A DNA stretch of 57,735 bases, from positions 1-57,735 of the IMG/VR virus record IMGVR_UViG_3300017575_000049; one strand, given 5' to 3'. Source of the DNA: a virus. The translations under genes and the position numbers were made by a program. The notes under the pieces were generated by a model. It was not told the origin of the DNA. It saw only the letters and a list, made by a program, of their open reading frames with translations, and did not search any database. Below are positions 36,330 through 44,370 of the stretch, in pieces (the first letter of the stretch is position 1; the number at the start of each line of letters is the position of its first letter).

Positions 36330-36973
36330 CCCTGATTCCCCCCAGCGACCGACACCAGCTGGGTGACTGAATCAACCAGCTCCATCGTCCGGACCGTATC
36401 ATCATTGATGATGGTCACGTGGTGGTCAGGGTGGGGTGACTCTCGTATGTCTCGGGCAGCAAACTGCTTGTGTATCGTCTTGATATATGACTCACTGATC
36501 GGGCCATCTATCGAGCCAATCCGCGATTCCACATAGCGGTTACGCCGAGTTCGTGCATCTGTGGTGTCGATGCGGATAACAAGCACCGTGCGGTCCAGCG
36601 TCTCAACCAACCAATCAACCTCAGCCTGCATCCGTTGACCAGCGGTCGCCACAACCGGTGCATCTGCGTGTTGTGCAAACCAGTGCTCGAACAACGACGT
36701 TGGTGCATGGGGTCCATGCTGGTCTCGCAGTGTGCACGCGGTCTCCCAGTACGCATCTGGTGATGGGTGCTCCAACCGACGATGTGTCTCTTCTCTGATG
36801 TAGTCTCCTGTCCGTGCAACCGGAACGCCGATTGACTGAAACAGTGAGGCGACGGTCGACTTTCCGGCTCCTGGTGGACCAACGAGACAACACAGTGCCC
36901 CCTGTGACCCGGCATCCGTGGTCTGCATACGGTTTCGGATAGCAGTGGCTGCCACAAAAGTATTGTGTGCCAT
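36326..36973 (-). CDS. P-loop nucleotide/nucleoside kinase-like protein
   Basis: A 215-residue P-loop protein. Walker A is GPPGAGKST (about 33-41), followed by a region with ARTGDYIREETHRR as in dephospho-CoA and dNMP kinases, a lid-like helical part, and a C-terminal HHVTIINDDT strand near the adenine site. It most resembles adenylate/dephospho-CoA kinase-like enzymes encoded by haloarchaea. In a viral nucleotide-metabolism block it may phosphorylate dNMPs. An internal ATG at 36928 could be the real start. Confidence 0.6.
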   Translation of the reverse strand: MAHNTFVAATAIRNRMQTTDAGSQGALCCLVGPPGAGKSTVASLFQSIGVPVARTGDYIREETHRRLEHPSPDAYWETACTLRDQHGPHAPTSLFEHWFAQHADAPVVATAGQRMQAEVDWLVETLDRTVLVIRIDTTDARTRRNRYVESRIGSIDGPISESYIKTIHKQFAARDIRESPHPDHHVTIINDDTVRTMELVDSVTQLVSVAGGNQG

Positions 36974-37037
36974 GTATACGAGACGGAGTGATTAGTAGAG
37001 AGACGATACCGCAATGCATACGGACTGCAGTTTCATC

Positions 37038-37805
37038 TCAGAGTCCAGCTCGCTTCTTCGCATTGTTCCAGGACCCGAATCGTCGCTGCAGTGTCTCGGG
37101 TGCACAGGTATCATCATCTGCTGCAAACTGCGATGCGGAGCAGTCACCATCGTGTCGCTGTGCACAGCTCCGAAGCATCTCAAGCAGCTCCTGCTTGCTG
37201 TATCGGCGGTTACCAGACCCAGCGGTATCGATACCCGATAACTGCTTTGCCTCGTTCCATGAGCCGAACCGTTTACGAATTGCCCCGGCTGATGGGAGGG
37301 TATCATCATCGTTGAAGATACGCTGTGTCACCTTTCCATGACGCTCCTGACACTCACGCAGCAGGTCCAGATACTCCGCATCGGTATATTCTCTGGGGCG
37401 TGAGTTGTAGTTCCGTTCGTCAATATCGATACCGGCCTCTTCTTTGGCAGCTAACCAGGAGTCAAACCGTTCGACGACGACACTGGGTGATACCAGGTCA
37501 TCGTGCTTGCTCAGGGTGTTCGTCGTGACCGTTCCCTCACGACGGCGAAGCTCCTTCAGGTGCGACAATATCTGGGAGTCCGAGTACTGTTTTTGTCGTC
37601 CCCCGCTACTGCTCAGGTCTTCGTCAATGCCTGCCTGTTCTTTCGCTTCTGACCACGACCCAAATCGTTTACTAACTGTCGCAACTGAGCAGAACTCAGC
37701 ATCTGAGCCGAATACGTCTGGTGTACATCGGCCGTGCAGCTGCTTGCATCGTTGCAACATCTCCAAAATATCTTGGTCTGTGTACGTTCGTTGACTCATC
37801 GTCAC
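37038..37805 (-). CDS. Four-repeat homing-endonuclease-associated repeat protein
   Basis: A 255-residue protein made of four tandem units of about 55 residues. Each starts Y-[ST]-D-x-x-[IL]-L, contains a middle G-[KRTD]-[VC], and ends with RFGSWxxAKxxAGID (variants RFDSWLAAKEEAGID, RFGSWNEAKQLSGID, RFGSWNNAKKRAGL). These are helix-turn-helix-like repeats (HNH_repeat type) usually fused to HNH or LAGLIDADG nucleases. Here no nuclease domain follows. It may be a DNA-binding regulator, or recruit the HNH protein at 41684, which has the same repeats. Confidence 0.75.
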   Translation of the reverse strand: MTMSQRTYTDQDILEMLQRCKQLHGRCTPDVFGSDAEFCSVATVSKRFGSWSEAKEQAGIDEDLSSSGGRQKQYSDSQILSHLKELRRREGTVTTNTLSKHDDLVSPSVVVERFDSWLAAKEEAGIDIDERNYNSRPREYTDAEYLDLLRECQERHGKVTQRIFNDDDTLPSAGAIRKRFGSWNEAKQLSGIDTAGSGNRRYSKQELLEMLRSCAQRHDGDCSASQFAADDDTCAPETLQRRFGSWNNAKKRAGL

Positions 37806-37922
37806 AGATGATGGTAGGTGAGTGAAACACTAATAGTTTACCGAATATGCGCATACGTTGTCGAACTAATATAGTATATTATGCTGCGGTACGAACTGGT
37901 ATTGGTCGCCAATAGTTAGCCG

Positions 37923-39788
37923 TCAGCGTTCGACGTGCAATGTTGCATCAATGGGTGCCCCTGTTTCGTCCGTATCGTGCACCACAGAGAATCCAAGCAG
38001 ACCCTTGTCAATACACGAATCGATAGCTGTCTTGAGCTCACGGCGAGCCTGGGTGGGTGTTGCTACCCACCCATTACCACGGTCAGGCTGGTCCCAGCAG
38101 TCATGTGCTGGGTCGAGCAAGGTGTCGTCGGTGTGGACCGGTCGGTTCTGGTCATCCAGTGGTATCATGCCAAGCAGTGCCTCGACAGGAACTGAATCCA
38201 GATTCTCGACCCGAACCCCGTCGACGGTCCCGGCAAGTCGGTCGAGCACAGTGTCCTCAACTGGACCCGTCTGCACGGGTGTTCTCTCGTCCTGAACCCC
38301 ACCCCCAAAGGCCGACAAACCGCCTGCGTTATCGACACCGTTTCCGGTTGCCAGTGCGCGCTCACTTGCATCAACACTGGCCTTTCCGAGCAGGTCCTGT
38401 GCATCAGTATCGAGCTCTGCCCGACGCTCTTCCATCGAATCAAGAAATGGTGCAGCCTTGACCGGGTCAACCGTCCCCTCGAAGACATCTGCGTGCGATG
38501 GAACATTAGCAAAGCCAAGTTCGTCCCACCCAGAAAAGCCATAGATGTGACCTCGCTCACCTGCATCCTCGTCAATAGAGACCAGAAAGTTATCCTCGAG
38601 TGACGCCAGGATATTCTCCAGCTCTGACTTTGGAACCGTTGGCGCATCAGCACTTTTGAGAAACTGCTGGATTGGGTCAAGCCCATCAACCTCGTTCATC
38701 CGGCCTGACTTCTCTCGGATGGCCTCGGCAACCGCTCGCTTTTTGCGGTCGATGGAGTGAGTCGTCCCCAACAGCACCTGTCGGCATGAAAGTACGTTCG
38801 CTACATCCTGTGCATCGGCGACGATGACCGTCACATCGTCGTCGACACCATCCCACTGGTCGCCTGGAACTGTCTCGCGGGACTTATAGTTCCATATTGC
38901 CCACCCGCGGATGATGTTCGCCACCATCGAATAGATTCGATTCACCTCCGAGCGCCCGTGCTTGAAGATAGGCTTGATGATATCCCAGACATCGAACGCA
39001 AACTGACCGGCTCCGTCACCGCGCGAGCCTCCGTTAGGTAGTACGACATGCCAGGGCCCGCCACCCTTCATTGACGCAACATGGTGCTGGATAGTCTGTG
39101 TGCCAGCGTCAAACTGGTACCCATACTCCACACCCGAATCATCGATAGCGATGTGGTCATGGTCAAACGCCATTGCACCGACTGCCTTATTCTTTGACTG
39201 TGACTCGTGAATCGGTATTTTGAGCAGTCGGTCCCACATCTCCATGTCTGCACCCCACTGTGCATACAGGAAACAGTACGGCATCGCGTATCGCTCGATA
39301 GTGTTGGTCTCGAACCCATCGCGAGTGGACCCCTGTGTTATCTTGTAGGTAAACTTCTCATCGCCACCATGAACGGACTTGAGAAACTCAATCAAGTCTT
39401 CTGGAGGCTTCTGGAGCTCATCCAGAAACGCAAAATCACTCCGGTCCCACTGCTCGTCGTATATCATCGACTTGCCGGACCCACTTGTCGTCTCGTACAG
39501 GTCCATGTGCACAAGCAACTTGTAAAGCTGGTCATGCAGATGTGTCTTGCCCGAGCCGGGAGTTCCAATGGTCACAAACGAGTTGTAGTGGTCGGGCTCA
39601 GCAGCATAGGCGGTCGCGACAGATGCTGCTGCAAGCAAGAACTGCTGCTCGTTCCTGATAGTTCCAGAACGGACAAAGTCGACGAGGTCGATTGCGACAT
39701 TAGCTGACACCTCACCGGTCTGTGCGGTTCCGAACGGTGCAGTCCGGCCGGGCGGTACGGCATCCTTGTCGGGGGTTGTTGTGCTCAT
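37923..39788 (-). CDS. Large P-loop ATPase, candidate replicative helicase
   Basis: A 621-residue protein. A canonical Walker A, GTPGSGKTH, lies at about 75-83, and a Walker B-like DFAFLDELQ at about 118-126. A second short SGSGKS at 102-107 falls between them. Then come long alpha/beta blocks (AMPYCFLYAQWGADMEMWDR) and a C-terminal winged-helix-like region (about 540-621). The size, the central place among polymerase, reductase and resolvase genes, and an AAA-like first half suggest a helicase or helicase loader. No MCM or DnaB signature was seen. Confidence 0.6.
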   Translation of the reverse strand: MSTTTPDKDAVPPGRTAPFGTAQTGEVSANVAIDLVDFVRSGTIRNEQQFLLAAASVATAYAAEPDHYNSFVTIGTPGSGKTHLHDQLYKLLVHMDLYETTSGSGKSMIYDEQWDRSDFAFLDELQKPPEDLIEFLKSVHGGDEKFTYKITQGSTRDGFETNTIERYAMPYCFLYAQWGADMEMWDRLLKIPIHESQSKNKAVGAMAFDHDHIAIDDSGVEYGYQFDAGTQTIQHHVASMKGGGPWHVVLPNGGSRGDGAGQFAFDVWDIIKPIFKHGRSEVNRIYSMVANIIRGWAIWNYKSRETVPGDQWDGVDDDVTVIVADAQDVANVLSCRQVLLGTTHSIDRKKRAVAEAIREKSGRMNEVDGLDPIQQFLKSADAPTVPKSELENILASLEDNFLVSIDEDAGERGHIYGFSGWDELGFANVPSHADVFEGTVDPVKAAPFLDSMEERRAELDTDAQDLLGKASVDASERALATGNGVDNAGGLSAFGGGVQDERTPVQTGPVEDTVLDRLAGTVDGVRVENLDSVPVEALLGMIPLDDQNRPVHTDDTLLDPAHDCWDQPDRGNGWVATPTQARRELKTAIDSCIDKGLLGFSVVHDTDETGAPIDATLHVER

Positions 39789-39837
39789 CTACCTACCGAT
39801 AGCAGTTACAGATAGAAATAACTTGTGTGAATGTGTA

Positions 39838-40263
39838 CTATAGTCCGGGATGTCGACCTGGGTCAGCAGGGTGTGGCCGACGTGCCTCACCAATAAGCTC
39901 GGATAGCTCAAACAGCTGTTTTGTGTCACTATTACCGACATAAATCGGCATGTCATCACAGAACTGGGCAATGGTATGCTGACAGATACCACATGGGGCA
40001 ATAGCCGAGCGGGTGTCATCCATATCCGCATGGTAAATAGCCAGTCGGACGAACTCGTCTGCACCGGCCTCGATAGCCTTGAACACAGCTAACTGCACTG
40101 CATGGCACGCACGGTCACCATCCACCGCAATATCGACGCCCGTGTAGATGCCGTACGTGGTCTCAAGGGCACACCCAACCGGTTGTGCTGCGCTGGGTGC
40201 AGACGCATTCTTCTGCGCTTGGTGCGCTCGCCCGATGAGTCCGATAACACTGGTCCCCTTCAT
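39838..40263 (-). CDS. Cytidine deaminase-like protein without the catalytic Glu
   Basis: A 141-residue member of the cytidine deaminase fold. The zinc motif reads ACHAVQLAVFKA where active enzymes have (H/C)AE: Val56 (codon 40096-40098, GTG) replaces the proton-shuttling Glu. The second motif PCGICQ is intact, so zinc binding by His/Cys plus the two cysteines is still possible. Its start overlaps the upstream gene (TGATG). It may be a dead enzyme kept as a binding protein, or a variant using another residue. Confidence 0.75.
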   Translation of the reverse strand: MKGTSVIGLIGRAHQAQKNASAPSAAQPVGCALETTYGIYTGVDIAVDGDRACHAVQLAVFKAIEAGADEFVRLAIYHADMDDTRSAIAPCGICQHTIAQFCDDMPIYVGNSDTKQLFELSELIGEARRPHPADPGRHPGL

Positions 40264-41087
40264 CAGATATCCCGTCGTTTCATGACCGGCAGTGGGTACC
40301 AGCTGATTGGTCGTGTCCCAACAATGTCACTCACCAATCGGTTCCACGCCGATGGTCGGGTATCCAGGTCCGTACAGTGGATACCCCAGTTGTCTCGGCG
40401 AAGCTTGGGGCCGATGTTCGACCCGGTATCAGGGTCGTACAGGCGGTCGCCTCGTTCGAAATAATCGGTAAACTCCTCCTTGTACGCGATGCCATCAAAG
40501 TCAACCTCCAGTGGAAAGTGACGCTCGGCATAGTCAAGCAGCCGACTTCGAAAGACATCGTCGCCATCTATCTCATCCCACGATTCGGTGTCCTCCCACT
40601 GGTCCAGGTCCAGGTCCTCCTCCAGCCGAAGCTTACTCAGCAACACCGGAGCATCGTCGTGAATGTGGTCATATATCTCCTCACGAACCGCTAACCACTG
40701 GTTCCACGGCTTTGTCTTCTTGATGTCCATATCGACAGCCAGCGGGACCTGGTCACCATCATCTGTTACAAGATACTGCAGGTCACCATCATCGGTCTGT
40801 GTATACTCACCATAGATGCGCCAGTCAACGGCCGAGTCAATATCGAAGTAATCGTACAGCAGCTCTGAAAACGCGACTTCTGCCATCTTTCCTTCGACGC
40901 GAGCATTGACAAACCGACTGAATCCGTTGCTCCCACCTCGCTGGTCCAGTCGCTTCGTCGGGGTTGACCCGTCCCACCACAACTCCATCCCGTGTCTGAT
41001 GGCGATAGGCAATGACTCGCGACCGACGGTCACCGTCGGCTCGAACAGCATCCCGGCATGAAATGGCCGACTGGGATACTGACTCAT
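40263..41087 (-). CDS. PD-(D/E)XK-like protein
   Basis: A 274-residue protein. EGKMAEVAFSELLYDYFDID (about 65-85) offers the motif I Glu, and after a strand (VDWRIYGEY) comes VPLAVDMDIKKTKPWNQWLA (about 113-132) with the D...D-x-K pattern of restriction-like nucleases. The C-terminal half is acidic/aromatic. It is coupled on both sides by ATGA-type overlaps (41084-41087 and 40263), so it is in one operon with the deaminase-like gene. Restriction-fold assignment is by eye. Confidence 0.5.
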   Translation of the reverse strand: MSQYPSRPFHAGMLFEPTVTVGRESLPIAIRHGMELWWDGSTPTKRLDQRGGSNGFSRFVNARVEGKMAEVAFSELLYDYFDIDSAVDWRIYGEYTQTDDGDLQYLVTDDGDQVPLAVDMDIKKTKPWNQWLAVREEIYDHIHDDAPVLLSKLRLEEDLDLDQWEDTESWDEIDGDDVFRSRLLDYAERHFPLEVDFDGIAYKEEFTDYFERGDRLYDPDTGSNIGPKLRRDNWGIHCTDLDTRPSAWNRLVSDIVGTRPISWYPLPVMKRRDI

Positions 41088-41623
41088 GTGCCCACATCTC
41101 TGTCACTGACCGATTCAACACGGTGCATTGGGCGCGGGCAGATATCAAGCGCCATCGTCTCCGGCTGTGTGGATGCATCGGGCGCATCCAAATCCAGGTC
41201 TGCAGCAACAATATCTACATCTCGTCCACTGCGAATGTATGCATCAACGATGTCCCGCAGATAGTCCATCATCGAAACTGAGAGCCCAGATATTTCGTCA
41301 GTGTAGACGATAACAAAATCGATCATCGAATAGTCCTCGTGTGCCACCGCAGCGATAGGGTCAACAAGATGCTGTCCTGCATCAACCTCTGACAGGATTC
41401 GACTCACCCGCGACTCGACTGCCTCATCACCGCGCGCACTGGTCCCAAACGTTACGATTGTCGTCTCGTATCCATCAACTCGTACCTGCTGTGCGACTCG
41501 AATCGATGTTCCGCCTGTCTCGGTCTGGGCTGCAACGACTTCGACCGGGAGCGTTGTGTGCTCATATCTGGCCCCATGCTCAGTCTCGACCGCCGTCCAC
41601 GATTCGCCTGACGACACCTTCAT
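41084..41623 (-). CDS. Uncharacterised protein
   Basis: A 179-residue beta-rich protein (ARYEHTTLPVEVVAAQTETG, then GYETTIVTFGTSARGDEAVE) with a C-terminal helix (SMMDYLRDIVDAYIRSG). I chose the ATG at 41623; the longer frame up to 41674 would overlap the promoter of the divergent HNH gene. It heads the operon with the PD-(D/E)XK-like and deaminase-like genes. A TATATA sequence lies close upstream. Confidence 0.5.
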   Translation of the reverse strand: MKVSSGESWTAVETEHGARYEHTTLPVEVVAAQTETGGTSIRVAQQVRVDGYETTIVTFGTSARGDEAVESRVSRILSEVDAGQHLVDPIAAVAHEDYSMIDFVIVYTDEISGLSVSMMDYLRDIVDAYIRSGRDVDIVAADLDLDAPDASTQPETMALDICPRPMHRVESVSDRDVGT

Positions 41624-41683
41624 CAGTATATAATGTGATATGTTTCCACTACAGATAAGTGACTCGGCACGCATACAGCAAGT

Positions 41684-42682
41684 GTGAGTAGTGAGCCGAC
41701 TCCGTTAGCCCACCTGCTATCGTATCGATGTCCGTCGGATGGGTGTCAGAAGATTTTCCCCGACCAGCAGCGCGCCATTCTCCACGCCCGGACCGCACAG
41801 GGTGCTGGACACAGCGATGCACGGATGGACAGCTGGCTGCTGACACAGCTCCGTCGGTTTGCAGACTGCCTGGAATCGGTACCCACCCAGCGCACGATTG
41901 ATGCAATATCTATGCTCCCCTCAAAGAATACCTACACAACCTCATTCGGGAGCTGGAACAATGCACTCATCGAGGCGGGAATGATTCCACAGCGCTCGAT
42001 TGCCACGCCAGCGGTACTGGTCGATGAGCTACAGCGTGTCGCCGAGACGACCGACCGACAGCACGTCCGACGACTCGATATCGAGCGACATGGCAGCTTC
42101 AACCCGAGCACCTATCTCAACCACTTCAATAGCTGGAAGCATGCACTTGAGACAGCCGGGCTCGAGTACAACAACGTCGACACAGTCTCCAGAGCAGAAC
42201 TGCTCACGGCACTTGACGAGGTAGGAGAACACGTTGGGCACGTCCCTGGTCCCACCGATGTTGCCCGACACGGTCGATTCTCACGCAAGCCGTACCGCGC
42301 TCGCTGGGACAACGGAGTCTGGGGCGCAGGCGTGGATAACGGCTGGGAGTTCCTGACAGACAGAGTCCGTCGGCCCAACACGTACGGGCGTGATTCGTAT
42401 CTGGAGCGGATGAACAACGACTGGGACCGCCTTCGGGTCACCGTGGTGAGTCGGGATGAATACTGCTGTCGGGTCTGTGAGACAGATGCGGAAGACGATG
42501 GTGCCCGCCTTGAGGTACACCACATCGACCCCATCTGGCGTGCCGAGGGTATCCTGTCGTACGGTGACGCAGATAGGTTAATCACGCTATGTTCGACATG
42601 TCACCGGTGTCTCGAAGGAATGTGGCCTGATGCCGATGTCAACGAGTTCGAGGCACTGGCCAGGGAGCACTACCTGCTCTGA
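41684..42682 (+). CDS. HNH homing endonuclease with associated repeats
   Basis: A 332-residue protein starting with GTG, preceded 7 nt upstream by a GCATAC box. Residues 10-40 hold a C-x4-C...H zinc-finger-like motif (YRCPSDGCQKIFPDQQRAIL). Three homing-endonuclease-associated repeats follow (TTSFGSWNNALIEAGM; NHFNSWKHALETAGLE; RWDNGVWGAG). The C-terminal 85 residues are an HNH domain: CCRVCETDAEDD, LEVHHIDP and LITLCSTCHRCLE, with His-His of the catalytic HH and four zinc cysteines. It is a free-standing mobile nuclease, and converges on the integrase gene with a 3-bp gap. Confidence 0.85.
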   Translation: MSSEPTPLAHLLSYRCPSDGCQKIFPDQQRAILHARTAQGAGHSDARMDSWLLTQLRRFADCLESVPTQRTIDAISMLPSKNTYTTSFGSWNNALIEAGMIPQRSIATPAVLVDELQRVAETTDRQHVRRLDIERHGSFNPSTYLNHFNSWKHALETAGLEYNNVDTVSRAELLTALDEVGEHVGHVPGPTDVARHGRFSRKPYRARWDNGVWGAGVDNGWEFLTDRVRRPNTYGRDSYLERMNNDWDRLRVTVVSRDEYCCRVCETDAEDDGARLEVHHIDPIWRAEGILSYGDADRLITLCSTCHRCLEGMWPDADVNEFEALAREHYLL

Positions 42683-42685
42683 GCC

Positions 42686-43708
42686 TCAGAGATCACGTCC
42701 CTTCAGGTGGCCACGTCGGCTCTCCTCTTTCTGTTTTTCTGTCCGAGCATCGTAATGCGTCTCCAGCGTGCGGAGTGATACCGACATCCGGTCGCTCACG
42801 ATATCCTTGTCCACATCCTTCCGGAGATGATTGGTGATGGCAGACCGACGGAGTGGGTGTGCGCTCACCGACCCCGGACACTTGGTCTCACCACCCGAAC
42901 TGGTCGCCTCACACTCCTTCTCATCGCGGTCCCACGGACACTCGACACCATACTTACAGGGCCGTGTCGCGCGGTACACAAGCTTGCTGACCGACTTGTA
43001 GTGCATCCGTCCGTGCGAGGTGGCGATAAGTGGCGCACGTTCGTACTCGTCGGTGACAGCTGGGCGTTGCTCTGTCACCCAGGCATCCAGTGCGTGGGCC
43101 AGTTGGTCGTTGGTCACTCCAATGACCCGCGACGCATCTGACCCGCCCTTGATACTGGTACCAGAATGGGGTCGGTGCTCGACAGTCAACGTCCGTTCAT
43201 CCGGATTCCAGTCATCAACATCAAGGGCCATCAGGCCCGACCGGCGGAGGCCAGTGTGGTATAATATGTGTACCACGATATGCGTTCGAGAGGCGAACTT
43301 GTAGTTGGCCAGATACTCGATAATACGAACCATCTCATCGTGTGGTATCATTGTATCCCGAGCCTCGTCAGATTTTTTCAGCTCCGGAACAATGACCGAC
43401 TCACCAATGCCAACCGTTGGCTCGACATGGCCGGTTGTCTCCAGCCACTGGTAGTACTTCCGGAGCGTGTAGAGCGCATTCTTCACCGTGGTAAGCGCCC
43501 AGTCCTTCTCTGCTACGAGATAGCTCTTGTACGTTTCTGCATGGTGTCGCTGCAAGGCATCGACCGTCTCGATGCCCTCTGATTCGGCCCAGGACTGGAA
43601 CGTGCCCAGTCGATACCGATGTTCATCGACCGTCTTCGGATTCAGGTCATGTTGTGCGGTACAGTATCCACGTATCGTGTCTTCTATTGTCTGTGACATA
43701 TGCGACAT
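42686..43708 (-). CDS. int: Tyrosine recombinase/integrase
   Basis: A 340-residue integrase. The N-terminal SAM-like core-binding domain covers about 10-95. The catalytic domain has Arg155 (HTGLRRSGLMALD), H284-x-x-R287 (SAHPLRRSA) and the nucleophile Tyr319 (LETHYD). Between them, residues 251-277 hold four cysteines (CKYGVEC...C...C) that probably bind a zinc as an added loop. Upstream lies an attachment-site-like region (43745-44024). It should insert the viral genome into a host tRNA gene. An alternative start is Met4. Confidence 0.9.
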   Translation of the reverse strand: MSHMSQTIEDTIRGYCTAQHDLNPKTVDEHRYRLGTFQSWAESEGIETVDALQRHHAETYKSYLVAEKDWALTTVKNALYTLRKYYQWLETTGHVEPTVGIGESVIVPELKKSDEARDTMIPHDEMVRIIEYLANYKFASRTHIVVHILYHTGLRRSGLMALDVDDWNPDERTLTVEHRPHSGTSIKGGSDASRVIGVTNDQLAHALDAWVTEQRPAVTDEYERAPLIATSHGRMHYKSVSKLVYRATRPCKYGVECPWDRDEKECEATSSGGETKCPGSVSAHPLRRSAITNHLRKDVDKDIVSDRMSVSLRTLETHYDARTEKQKEESRRGHLKGRDL

Positions 43709-43744
43709 CGTGATGCACTGATGTCGGGGGTGCCATCGGAGCCG

Positions 43745-44024
43745 GTCTGGTCATTGCTGACCTCCCAACCTCGGTCTGGACTCGTCACTGTCGAGTCAAG
43801 CGGTACCACCGTTGGGCTCCGGACCAACCAGGGGCGGAGTCGGGCAGACCAGGGCGGTCTCAGCGGTGACACCAGCCACTGGGCATGCACACACTTCGAG
43901 AGGCCCCGTCCTGCCGAGCGTGGCGAGGCAGGGCTCGGCGGGCTCGCGTCAACCGCGAGTCCGCAGGCCGGGTTCAAATCCCGGCGAGTCCAAGCCGAGA
44001 TAGGGAGGTCAGCAATGACCAGAC
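43745..44024. repeat. 40-bp imperfect inverted repeat flanking the attachment site
   Basis: The arm 43745-43784 and the arm 43985-44024 are inverted copies with about 36 of 40 bases identical, including a 22-base perfect block (43745-43766 against 44003-44024). The inner ends are GGACTCG and CGAGTCC, which equal the two sides of a tRNA acceptor stem. The 200-bp loop between holds the tRNA-like sequence and several smaller inverted repeats. It begins 36 bp upstream of the integrase start. Such arms are expected to bind integrase or an accessory protein. Confidence 0.75.
43902..43992 (+). other. Attachment site (attP) candidate: tRNA-3'-end-like sequence
   Basis: The 3' part is tRNA-like: anticodon-arm-like CTCGC GTCAACC GCGAG (43951-43967), then a T-arm CCGGG TTCAAAT CCCGG, then CGAGTCC plus A (43985-43992). 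The 5' side GGCCCCG pairs with only 5 of 7 acceptor bases, and the space between D-arm-like and anticodon-like parts is too long, so it is not a working tRNA. A tRNA 3' end beside an integrase gene is the normal form of attP in haloarchaeal temperate viruses. The host tRNA cannot be named with confidence. Confidence 0.7.
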
Positions 44025-44201
44025 GGCGTCGGCGTGACCACGCATAACCGGGATAGCCAGCGTGCGAGGGGACCCATGTCCACTCGAACGCCACACCCCC
44101 GGTACTCCAATGCATCACGATACATCCGACGTCGATACCCAATCTCTTATATTTACCCCGGAGAGCGGAAGTTCTGCCCGGTTAGCCCAGACAGCGTACC
44201 A

Positions 44202-44234
44202 TGCAACAGGGGAGTGGTCGTGCAACAGGGGAGT
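44202..44234. repeat. Short direct repeat TGCAACAGGGGAGT
   Basis: The 14-mer TGCAACAGGGGAGT occurs at 44202-44215 and again at 44221-44234 in the non-coding region between the attachment site and the gene at 44352. Spacing is 19 bp, close to two DNA turns, which suits a pair of protein-binding sites. Confidence 0.6.
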
Positions 44235-44264
44235 ACTACGGGCCGACCGACCCCGTACACGCAC

Positions 44265-44370
44265 ACGTGCGACAGTGTTCAGGCCGACTGGAGTGCCGTA
44301 ACACTACTCGAAACTTCTTTATATATAAGTTTCGTATACGTGCGACAGTGTTCAGGTCGACTGAAGTGCC
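44265..44370. repeat. 33-bp direct repeat pair flanking a palindromic TATA element
   Basis: Positions 44265-44297 and 44338-44370 carry the same 33-mer (ACGTGCGACAGTGTTCAGG then YCGACTGRAGTGCC) with two changes. Between them lies the palindrome CGAAACTT-10-AAGTTTCG (44309-44334), whose centre is CTTTATATAT, a strong TATA-like element. The second copy runs 19 bp into the 3' end of the gene at 44352. The stretch 43709-44351 holds no gene I can support. It looks like an operator region controlling lysogeny genes. Confidence 0.65.

Noticed and set aside
43902-43992. Functional tRNA-Leu(CAA) gene
   Set aside because: Two acceptor mismatches, an 11-nt gap between the D-arm-like and anticodon-like parts and a short variable loop; its place at the integrase and between inverted arms favours an attachment site.
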